Source: JBARDN01 sp963755705
Lineage (GTDB): Bacteria; Desulfobacterota; Binatia; Binatales; Binataceae
Assembly (NCBI GenBank): GCA_963755705.1
Contig: CAVWKW010000002.1
Span: 62,001 to 126,000 of the forward strand
Reading direction: 5' to 3'
Length of the DNA stretch: 64,000 nucleotides
Shown piece after piece: positions 54,652-63,500 of the stretch. The position numbers and the translations under genes are program-made. How positions within the stretch are numbered: position 1 is the stretch's first letter; each line of letters starts with the position of its first letter. Below the pieces are notes generated by a model. It worked only from the letters and a program-made list of their open reading frames with translations, did not search any database and was not told where the DNA came from.

Positions 54652-55354
54652 TTGTTCCATAGGGACGAGCTCACACCTTATCCTACTCTGGAATGGCCGC
54701 AGTATAGAAACATCATCCGTGACGTGCTCCGAACTCATTCACCTGCATCCACGATGTCGGCGCGAACGTCGGCCAGTATGCTAGTGATCTTCAAGCACTC
54801 GGATGTACCTGCTGGGTCATCTCCCTTGAACCAATTTGCGAAACTTAGACCAACCAAAAAAAGGCTACTGGCGATGTGCCAAGTGGCGAGTATTTCCGTG
54901 GACATTAGGAAGCGAAGATGGTTCGGCCGATATCGACGCGATGGAATCGAGCGTATCCAGTCCTGCCTTCAGCCCGCCCCAGCAGCGCACTACGTTTCGA
55001 GTCCGTGGATAGCCACCGAACGCGTGAAGGCGGAGTGCCTGAATGGTATTCTCTCCGCATGCCTCAAAGGCATTGAATCGCCCGTATCTATCTTAAACTG
55101 GATACTCAGGGTTTTGATCTCCAAGTGGTGGAAGGTGCGGAAGCCATTTTTGCCCGCGCATTCTCGCTCTTGAAACCGAGATCGCATTTCATAAAATCTA
55201 TCTCGAAATGTCGGAATTTTCCCGATCGTTGAGCCAGTTCGGGACAAAGGGTTTCGAAGTTGGCGACTTTGTTCTCGTAACGCCGGAAAACGACCATCTA
55301 AGGGAAATTGAGATGAATTCTATCATGCTCCGGTCGGCGGTTGCTCGCCATTAG
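54652..55354 (+). pseudogene. FkbM-family methyltransferase, decayed
   Basis: No single frame covers this region, but spliced across frames it reads an FkbM methyltransferase. One piece (from about 54755) is CIHDVGANVGQYASDLQALG, the SAM motif. A second (from about 55090) is LKLDTQGFDLQVVEGAEAIF, the family's conserved middle. A third (about 55175-55354) is LETEIAFHKIYLEMSEFSRS, then VLVTPENDHLREIEMNSIML. Several indels and no intact start are present. It would have O-methylated a sugar of the polysaccharide. Decayed between the two secreted-hydrolase genes. Confidence 0.65.
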
Positions 55355-55375
55355 CAGCGATGGATCCTTAGACCT

Positions 55376-56410
55376 CTAGCTGTCGGCCCGAGACATATTC
55401 TTGGACGTGTCGGCCAGCCTCAAAGCCGGTCCAGGTGCGAAAGCGGCAATTGCACGCAATAGAAGCTCGAGGCTGCCGGTCTTTGAAAAGCCAGTAAGAC
55501 ATAGGCGAGCCGCGGACCACCGTCTGCCTTGCTCCAGATATCGTCGATGCGACTCCCTCGTTTCGCTCACCATACCTCTGCTGATTGCAGCAAACGCCTC
55601 CTTATCGATGGGATCGGCTAATCCCTTTTCGTTATTAAGCATCCTGTAAACACTGGCGATGTTTTCGGCGACGCGGCTAATATGGATAGAATCGGGCGAA
55701 ACCCGAATCACAGCAAGCGGCTGATCAACATACGCAAATTCATTCACTCTGCAAAACCTAAGCAAAAATTCCCAATCTTCGGCCATCGCCACGGCGCCAA
55801 AGCCACCGCAGTTCTGAAACGCGGCCTTGTTGACGATCAGTGCCGTTGGCTTTATAGGAACCTCCTCCAGCAGCATCAAATATATTTCGCGCGGAGTCAG
55901 AACTCCGTCGGTCGATCCGTTTTGTGCCGCCAGCCACCGCCGCATCGTTGGCGAAAATGCGCGAATCAGCGATGGTTTAACCTCATCGCCGCGTTGCCAT
56001 TCCAGATCGTGAAATACCGCAGTCACTTCCGGATGCGCCTTGGCGCACGCCACAACGACCGCCAGCTTCTCCGGCATCCACAGGTCGTCCGAATCCAAAA
56101 ATGCGACCAGGTCAGCGCTCGACTCCTCCACCCCCCGGTTTCTCGCCAATCCCGCCCCGGCGTTACTTTGACGGCAATAGCGAATTCGGGGATCGGCGAA
56201 ACTTTTGACGATCTCCGCGGTGTTGTCCGAAGATCCGTCATCAACGAGAATCAATTCGAAGTCGGTCAACGTCTGAGCAAGGGCGCTCTCGATCGCCTGA
56301 CCAACCACGTGGGCGCGATTGAAGGCTGGAATTACGACAGAGACGGTCGGCATTACGGTTCTTATGCTGGAGTGTCCCAGCGACCCAAGTTTTCCAAACG
56401 AGAATAACAT
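55376..56410 (-). CDS. Family 2 glycosyltransferase
   Basis: A 344-residue GT-A transferase. PTVSVVIPAFNRAHVVGQAI and ELILVDDGSSDNTAEIVKSF give the nucleotide-binding half; LVAFLDSDDLWMPEKL carries the DSD metal motif. The C-terminal region (VAMAEDWEFLLRFCRVNE) contains the ED-type base of inverting enzymes. ATG 56410 is used, though ATG 56353 (MPTVSVV) fits the homology start better. It is an isolated minus-strand gene between the two secreted-hydrolase genes, and its substrate is not predictable. Confidence 0.88.
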   Translation of the reverse strand: MLFSFGKLGSLGHSSIRTVMPTVSVVIPAFNRAHVVGQAIESALAQTLTDFELILVDDGSSDNTAEIVKSFADPRIRYCRQSNAGAGLARNRGVEESSADLVAFLDSDDLWMPEKLAVVVACAKAHPEVTAVFHDLEWQRGDEVKPSLIRAFSPTMRRWLAAQNGSTDGVLTPREIYLMLLEEVPIKPTALIVNKAAFQNCGGFGAVAMAEDWEFLLRFCRVNEFAYVDQPLAVIRVSPDSIHISRVAENIASVYRMLNNEKGLADPIDKEAFAAISRGMVSETRESHRRYLEQGRRWSAARLCLTGFSKTGSLELLLRAIAAFAPGPALRLADTSKNMSRADS

Positions 56411-56528
56411 CGGAAAGGCTCGTTGGAAAGACCAAGTTGACGCGGTAGGAAAAGCTCGGTGAATTCGCCTGGAAAATTGCCCGGCAGCCGCGGCGCCTCT
56501 ATAAATTGAAGACCGCGCGAATAGTTTT

Positions 56529-56559
56529 CCGCCCCCGAGTGCTTCACACTCGGGGGCGG
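56529..56559. terminator. Perfect 13-base-pair hairpin
   Basis: CCGCCCCCGAGTG / CACTCGGGGGCGG separated by CTTCA forms a perfect stem. It lies between the 3' end of the broken hydrolase gene and the start of the GT2 gene, both on the minus strand. There is TTTT before it on the plus strand (AAAA after it on the minus strand) but no U-tract in the transcribed direction, so it is not a classical terminator. A stem of this size can still block transcription or stabilise RNA. Confidence 0.5.
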
Positions 56560-56591
56560 ATTGCTGTCTAGCGTACGACGATCGAATCTCG

Positions 56592-58955
56592 TCAGGGCGT
56601 GCTCGTTAAAGCGCTGTAAGCGCCGGTATTTGCGCCGGTGACGTCGTCGATGAAGTCGCCATAGTTCGCTGCTTCCCCACCGGTCGGATAACCCCATTGG
56701 TCATTGCCATCACCGCGGATCGTAGCGCTTTTGCCGTCGTAGGGGTTATCGAGCGGGAGTCAGCAGTCCCCAGTTCGATTCTTGGCTATTCAGGTCATAC
56801 ATTCCCCACCAATCGAAGCCAACGACATGATAGGTGCCGGTAGCGGTATCACTCGCGGCAACAGACGCATCGATCATTCCCTGGTAGCTACTCCCGCGCT
56901 CCGCCTGCGTTGTAAAGAAAGACGGATTCGATCGCTGCGTACATCGGACTCCGCGGAGTCAGCCTGAGCCATGAAACCGATCCAGTTTATCCACGGACGA
57001 TCGCCTAAGTATTGTGCGGTAAAGTCGATTTCCGCCTGAGTATCCGTGCAGTTTGTGCAGGGCCATACTGGGATAGCCGAAAAAATAGGCAACGTGAGAT
57101 ATTTCGCAGCCTCGGTCAGCACCTCTTTTCGCGGCGGCGCGCCCCATCCTCCGATTTGCATCTGCAATAGGACGCCAGGGCGCCGCGGCGCTGATACCGG
57201 CTCTGCATTACGCTGAAGTATTGATCCAGATAATAAACATAGAATGCGCTCATATCCGATTGCATTGTTGTCGTCTCGCCCGCCAGCGTAAACACGTTCC
57301 CTACCCAGCAGCTCTGGCCATTGGACTTGGATGGGCACGTCCCGTTCTCGTCAATGATTCCGGAGCCAACCCCCCAACCCGCGCCGGAAGCCCCGAAGGT
57401 CGAGTAGTTGGAATTCCACGCACTGTTTAGTGCCGCGATATTGTTGGAATAGCGTGCCGCCAGCCACGTGCTGAATGCCTGCTTCGTGTAAACGGTGGTA
57501 TCGGAATAAGTAACGCCCTGGCTGCTGTTCGAGCTTTGGGTCGGGGCCGAGACAAGCGTGATCCACGAGGCATGCGCTGATGGGTCCGGACCGCTGCCGC
57601 TCTGTCCAGTACCACCCACGGTCGGAAAGTCCGGGCCTGCGTCGAGCAACCCGGTTTCGTCGGACTCGTCGATTGTGACATAGAGCAGATAGCTGCTGTA
57701 TTTCGACTGCATCGTCATATTGAAGGCCATATGGTATCGTTGGCAATGACATTGGCGGCGCATGTGCTGAAATTCGGGTCAAAGTAGTCGCCGAAATTAT
57801 ACCGATAGCCAGCGTAAACGGACCCAACTCCGTTCATCATGTCTTTTACCGGCGAACTGATTCCGCAGCCATTGACATTTTGAAAGGCGTCATGGCTGAT
57901 CATCTCTCCACTGTTAAACGGCATTTTTACCGGAATTGCATTATCGCTTGTTCCCCAGGCCGGATCGGTAGAGGCTGGGGTGAGCTCAGCAATCGAGTAA
58001 TCCGCAAGTGTATTGAAACCCCATGCTTGCAAACGATGGACTTGCTCAAGTGCCCAGTTCGCTTCCCAGTTCGAAAGTGGGGCAGCGTACTTGGCCTGTA
58101 GGCTGTTGTTGTTGCAATTCGGGGCGATGGCGTACACACCCTTTCAAGAAGAAGCCGTTGCCGGCGGGGTCGCAGATCCACCATCGATTGCCGATCTTCT
58201 CCGTGTAGAAATGCGGGGCTGGCTCCGTTTGAGCATTGCACGCTCGTCGTTCCGCCATATTGGTCGAGGCCTGACGCGACCGGCGATCCGGTGGCAGTCG
58301 GAACCGGCGTCGCGGTAGTAGTGGACTTTGCGGTTGGGGTCGCGGTACGTGTCGCGGTGCGGGTCGGCTTCGGCGTTTTAGTCGGACGTGGAGTGGGCGT
58401 CGGTGTTGGTGTACGGCGCGGGGTCGTGGTTGGCGACGGTGTGGGCGTACTTGTACCGATCGGCGTCGGGGTTGCGGATTCGATTGGGGTCGGTGTCGGC
58501 CCTTGCTTGGTTACTCCGTAGGGGTTAGTCCCAGTCAACCGCTGTCCGTGATGAAAAACTTCCGCGGCTACGTTGTAGCTGCCGGCCGGCACAGACTTCA
58601 TATCAAGATTCGCCGTGGACTGGCTGGAGACGGGATGAAAGGCGTGATGCCGTACGATGCGTCCCTTGGAATTAGTTACGGTAACGACTACGCGATATTT
58701 ATTGATCGCGACGGACGGCGGAGGGCCCACGGTTATTTGAGCTTGAATTCTTTCGGGACCGCTCGCGTTCAAGACACCATTGGTCGGATAGATCAATGAC
58801 ATCTGCAAACTGGGAGCTGCTGGAGTAGGAGTCGCCGACGCCTGTGCACGTCGCATCGAGGAGAGTTCGGCGGTCGATCCAATGTTGGTTAAGCCGAGCA
58901 GAGTACCTAAAGCGCTCGCGAGAATTATTGCCAAGCGGAACTTCAGTGATCTCAA
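56592..58955 (-). pseudogene. Secreted glycoside-hydrolase-like protein, second copy, with Thr/Pro linker and multiple frameshifts
   Basis: The 5' part from TTG 58955 encodes a signal peptide, an Ig-like region (about residues 50-145, RYRVVVTVTNSKGRIV-type strands) and a Thr/Pro-rich linker (about 150-225). The hydrolase-like domain then appears in successive frames: HFYTEKIGNRWWICDPAGNG (about 58170-58230), NWALEQVHRLQAWGFNTLAD, KYSSYLLYVTIDESDETGL, LLQMQIGGWGAPPRKEVL and finally FDWWGMYDLNSQESNWGLL. At least four or five frame changes are required, and the reading ends at TGA 56592-56594. It is homologous along its length to the 604-residue protein at 52748-54562. The linker and extra N-terminal module are unique to this copy. 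Confidence 0.7.
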
Positions 58956-59596
58956 TTCCTTGCCCCCTGCGTGCGAGGACCACCCGCACCCAGAGAGGAG
59001 CCCGGAGCCGGTCCGCCGCGGAAATCGTGCACGGCGTACAGAGCAAGGCGAATGCCATCATCGCCTCCGACCAACGTGAGCAAACCGTAAGGCGTGAAAT
59101 CCTACTAAGAGACATGCGTCAAAATGAGACAATCCAGTGGCAGGCCGGGTCGGGGTGTTGCTCGGGCGCACGATCTGATGCGCTCGTGCAACGTCTGTTG
59201 TGCGGCGGCTGGCAACCCGGGACGTCCGCAATATCGTCATTCCCTGCGCGTTTCGCACGCAGGAGCAGCGGGGCACGCCTCGTCTCAATATCGGCCATTA
59301 CCGCCGGTCGTGACCTTTGGGACTTGGCCCGACACATTTATGTCGCGGTTTGGGACGCGCGAACGGTTCGCTTGAACTCGAAATTGTTCGAAATAATTGA
59401 GGGCTTCGAGACCGGAATCTACTTTGATGGACAGGAAATTAGCGCGGCTTCAGATGCTCGCCAATCATAGTTTTGCGGGCGCGCGAAAGGGCGATAATCC
59501 AAAAGACGCGGGCCTCGAGAGATCACCCGCAGAGACCGCGTGGCTGTCGAAACTTTCCGACAAGAATCAACTCCTCATGCTCGACAGATAGAAGCA
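58956..59596. other. Intergenic stretch without a supported gene
   Basis: About 640 bases between the broken secreted-protein gene and the HTH gene. Open frames exist on both strands (up to 208 codons) but are biased in composition and share nothing recognisable. No RNA gene, transposase trace or strong repeat was seen. It contains the upstream signals of the secreted-protein gene. Confidence 0.5.
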
Positions 59597-59866
59597 TCAT
59601 ATGTCCAGACTGTTTTGTTTTGTTACCGAAAAAGCGTCTCCGTCCACTGAGTCGCGCCCTCGAGGTTCCCTGGCGGCAGTACGCTCGCGTCGCCGGATCC
59701 ATCTTTCCATCGTTGCGCTGTCAAAGCGCCAGCTCCGGCCAATTTTGGCCCCAGGCAACTGACCTCGTTCAGCCAATCGATAGATTGTAATTTGAGCGCA
59801 TTTCAAAAACCGCGCGACTTCGCTGACCGTCATTACCGTTGGGGCCTTACGATCTAACACTGCCAT
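59597..59866 (-). CDS. Excisionase-type HTH DNA-binding protein, copy B
   Basis: An 89-residue protein of the same MerR/excisionase-like winged-HTH group as the two others: VMTVSEVARFLKCAQITIYR, then LAERGQLPGAKIGRSWRFDSATMERWIRRRE. It is the most diverged of the three (KCAQITIYRLAERG against RVHRSTIYRLVKRG). The C-terminal 25 residues are basic/polar without domain. ATG 59866 is used. It is divergently oriented to copy C, 396 bases away, so the space between them holds both control regions. Confidence 0.85.
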   Translation of the reverse strand: MAVLDRKAPTVMTVSEVARFLKCAQITIYRLAERGQLPGAKIGRSWRFDSATMERWIRRRERTAAREPRGRDSVDGDAFSVTKQNSLDI

Positions 59867-60262
59867 CTATTCCAAATCACTTCTTGGGCGACTACGGGCA
59901 GCAACATCACTATCGCAGCGGGGCGAGCAGGACTTACAAGATTAGCCTGATAGCGAGCGGCACGGGTCAAGAGTAACGCCCACAAGATTACGCTCTGGCT
60001 AGAGTCTGGACGGGGTTCGGCCTCGAAGGATCTGGAGCGGCTTGCGGACTGCGATGTGGAATCCGCATCGGATTCCCATATGCACTGGGCGCGAATCGAG
60101 CGTCGAGCCGGAGATCTCAGCCAAGTTAGCTGAGTTGGCTGTGTCAGGTGTGCAACCTGACGTTTTCAAGCGTTCTGGGGCTTAAATCTTATCAATTTGG
60201 CTTCTTCGATATCGCTAAGCTCTGCGCTACTAAAGACGCGCGTTGCGCGCCAGGTGAGCATA
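59867..60262. promoter_or_regulatory. Divergent HTH control region with two hairpins
   Basis: The region between two divergent HTH genes contains GCCAA...TTGGC at 60120-60139 and a perfect GTCAGGT-gtgca-ACCTGAC hairpin at 60143-60161. The second is followed by GTTTTC, so it resembles a small terminator, but it lies upstream of copy C and could equally be an operator. No gene was supported. Confidence 0.4.
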
Positions 60263-60463
60263 ATGCATGACCTCGGAACGATACTGACAATCTCTGAAGT
60301 CTCTGAATTACTACGTGTCCATCGAAGCACGATTTACAGGCTCGTCAAACGCGGCGAGTTTCCAGGCTTCAAGATTGGCGACAGCTGGAGAGTAAGTTCG
60401 GACGCATTGAATGCATGGCTGGCGAACCGAACCCCAAGCGAAATAAGGCAGCTGGTGAATTAA
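60263..60463 (+). CDS. Excisionase-type HTH DNA-binding protein, copy C
   Basis: A 66-residue minimal DNA-binding protein: ILTISEVSELLRVHRSTIYR, then LVKRGEFPGFKIGDSWRVSS and a short helix (DALNAWLANR). It is nearly identical in the core to copy A at 21945-22202 (same LTISEV, YRLVKRG, PGFKIGD and WRV positions). The frame extends upstream to 60197, but ATG 60263 fits the domain start. It is the last plus-strand gene before the polyketide synthase gene, which lies on the opposite strand and converges with it. No integrase is nearby. Confidence 0.85.
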   Translation: MHDLGTILTISEVSELLRVHRSTIYRLVKRGEFPGFKIGDSWRVSSDALNAWLANRTPSEIRQLVN

Positions 60464-60592
60464 ACCGCTAGAGCGCTTCGCAGGCCAGCCCGATTCGGTT
60501 CGATTAGGAATTTGACGGTACGCAGCGCCGCGTTCTTGTTGCGAGCTATTGCGAACCTGAACTTCAACTCGCACGCAAGACCAGTAGCATCG

Positions 60593-63500
60593 CTATTGGG
60601 CTGGCGTTGCGTGATTGCGCCGATTCCGTGCGGTTACCTTTTCATCTATACCAACGATGCCGAGAGTCGCTGAAGCTGGTCGTGCGGCTGCTTTCTTGGA
60701 AAACATCAAGGCAGGATCATCAGATTGATGATCGCGAAGAGTTCCATTTACTTCACGCGCGAGGATTCTAACGTTCGGTTCTCGCATCATGTCGGAGTGT
60801 GTCCCGGGAATTTCATGAACCGCGACTCCTCCCTGCGCCAACGGACCCCATCCAAGTTCGCGATCGTGAGATAGATCTGCAAATCCTTCCGCTGTTGCGG
60901 CTCGAAACAGAGTGATACTGCCGGAATAAGGCAGAGCTTGATATCTGAGCGCGGCAAACCAGTTCACATCCTGGGCGCGCTCCAGAGACTTAGGAATCGG
61001 ACGACCGCGGGCATCCAGGAAGGCATAAATCGATTGCCGGAACTCTCCGACAATTTCGTGGAAGCGTTGGCCGAGATCGTCCCTCAAATATGCACGCCGC
61101 CCCGGACCGAAGATGAGCCGCCGGGTATGCCTGCAGAGTCCGGCGGTTCTCTTCTTTAAGCGCGCGTATACTGAACGCTTCAAGCCTGCAGCTCGAGCCT
61201 CATTCATCAAAAAAGTATCCACCATTCCCAGCAGTTCGACCTGTTGTCCCGCCGCGGTCAATTGCTGTGCGATCTCGAACGCCAGCAAACCGCCGAACGA
61301 ATAGCCGAGCAGGTGATAAGGTCCGTTCGGTTGAAGCCTGCGGATTTCCTCTAAATAATGCGCCGCCAAATCCTCCATCCGGAGCAGCGCGGGCGAAACC
61401 TTACTAATCGAATATTCGACTCCATAAATCGGTTGATCAGCGTCCAGATGCTTTATCAACTCTCGAAAACTGAGCACGCTTCCGCCGATTCCATGAATGA
61501 CGTACAGCGGCGGTTTCGTGCCGTTGGGTTGAATTGGAATCAGGAAAGAAAATGACGACGGTTCCGTCTGTTGACGAACCAGCGCAGACAGCTTTTCGAT
61601 TGTCGGCGCCGTAAACAGCGTGGCGAGCTGTAGCTCCACGCCGTACTTCCTCTTCACTTGTGCGAGTAGTCTGACCCCGGTGAGTGAATTGCCTCCCAAG
61701 TCGAAAAAGCTCGCTCGGCTATTCACTGACTCGACACCCAGCAGTTCTTTCCACCAGCGCGTCAGCGTTAACTCGACCGCGTCGTCCAGCCCGGCAGACG
61801 GCACGGGATCAGATTTATTCGTGGCATTGTACTTAGGTTTCGAGCGCTCGCGGAATTGAGAAAAGTCAGAAGGAAAAACGATAACATTGGAAATCTCCGG
61901 ATTTGCGAGAATCCGCGCAAATACCCGGCTGCCCTCCTCCGACGTGATCGCATCAGTCCGTCGTATCATCTCGCGATCCGTCAGATCAGAAACGATGCCA
62001 GATTTTGCACTTTCGAGGAGCGACAGATCGCGAACCTGACGAACTGAAAAATCACTTATCTCGACGATCGCATTACCTTCGCGATCCAGAATTGTGACGT
62101 CGAACGTAGCTACCGGATTTTCAATCGACGCGCCGGCCTTGCTCCGGATATATGCATAACAAGTAGGCGGTAGCTGGCCCGAAACAGAAACCCTGCCATA
62201 GGAGATCGGCACATACAGATAGCCCGCCGTGTCACTGCCCTTGATCAGAAACATCGCGCTGCCGGTCGCCATATCGAGCAATGCAGGATGCAACCGATAA
62301 GTGCCGACTTCCGCCCTGTATTCTGGCGGCAATTGCAGCAGGCTCAAGGCTTCATTACGACCGAGCCAGATCCGTTCGAGGTTGCGCCATCGCGGTCCGA
62401 ATTCGATGTGACGCTCCTGCGCACCGTTTCGAACCGAACCCTCGCCGCCGAGATTGTCCGAGTCACACCGGCGCCGGAGGCCCTCAATATCACACCGGCT
62501 GACCGAAGGCAGCCTCGCGGTAGCTACTTCTCCGCCCGCGCATTCGATCCATTGCGTCGAACCGTTGACGATTGTGCGTGCGGAAAAGCGGTAGGTTTCG
62601 CCCTCTTTGTGCATTGAAAAGCGAACGGGCTGTCTTGAATGCGCCTCCACTTTCAGTGGTTGATTGACAAAGAAGTTGCTAATTAAACATTCTGAGGCGC
62701 CGGTTAGATCAGCCACCGCGGCTCGAACCATCTCCAGGTAGCCTGTCGCGGGAAAAAGCCCGGTGCCGCCGCTTAGCCGATGCTCATTTACTATCCAGTC
62801 GGTTTCCAGACTTAAGCTCGTGGAATAGGTAGTTGCGTCGTTTTCATGCTCCGCATGGCCGAGTAACGGATGAATTGGATTGAGCTCTGAGTATCCATTC
62901 AACTCGGCGGCCATTCCGGTATCTATCCACCGGGGCCATTGGATCGAGACACAGCGCGATCCGCCTGACGACCGAGACGTGGCGAAGGCGTCCAAAAACG
63001 CGCTGGCGGCGACGTAGTCGATTTGTCCCGCCGGTGCCACATGCGAACTGACAGAGGACATCAAAAGAAAAAAATCGCTCGGATCATGACGGAACACTGA
63101 TTCCAGTACCAGCGCACCGCGAACCTTTGGCTCTATCACGCGAGCTGCACTCGCCCGATCCTTTTGCAGCAGGGGCATATCATCGAGCACGCCGGCTGCG
63201 TGGATAATTCCATTAATCGGACCGAATCGTGCGCGAACCTGGTTCGCGGCCCGCTTCATGGTTTCCTCATCGCAAACGTCGGCCGTACCGATCATTACTT
63301 CGGTACCCAAACTCTCGATTTCGCGAATCAATCTGATCTTCCGAGAGGTTGCATCGTCACGATGATGACTGGTTAACCATTCCTCCCATGTATCTTTGGG
63401 AGGAAACGTCCGGCGGCTGATCAATACGAGCCGCGCCCGAATCGTCTTGGCAATCGAACCAGCCAGAACGAGACCAATTCCCCCAAGCCCCCCGGTTATC

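Noticed and set aside
58844..59470. A 208-codon plus-strand frame
   Set aside because: Biased composition, overlaps the start of the secreted-protein gene on the other strand and shows no recognisable domain.
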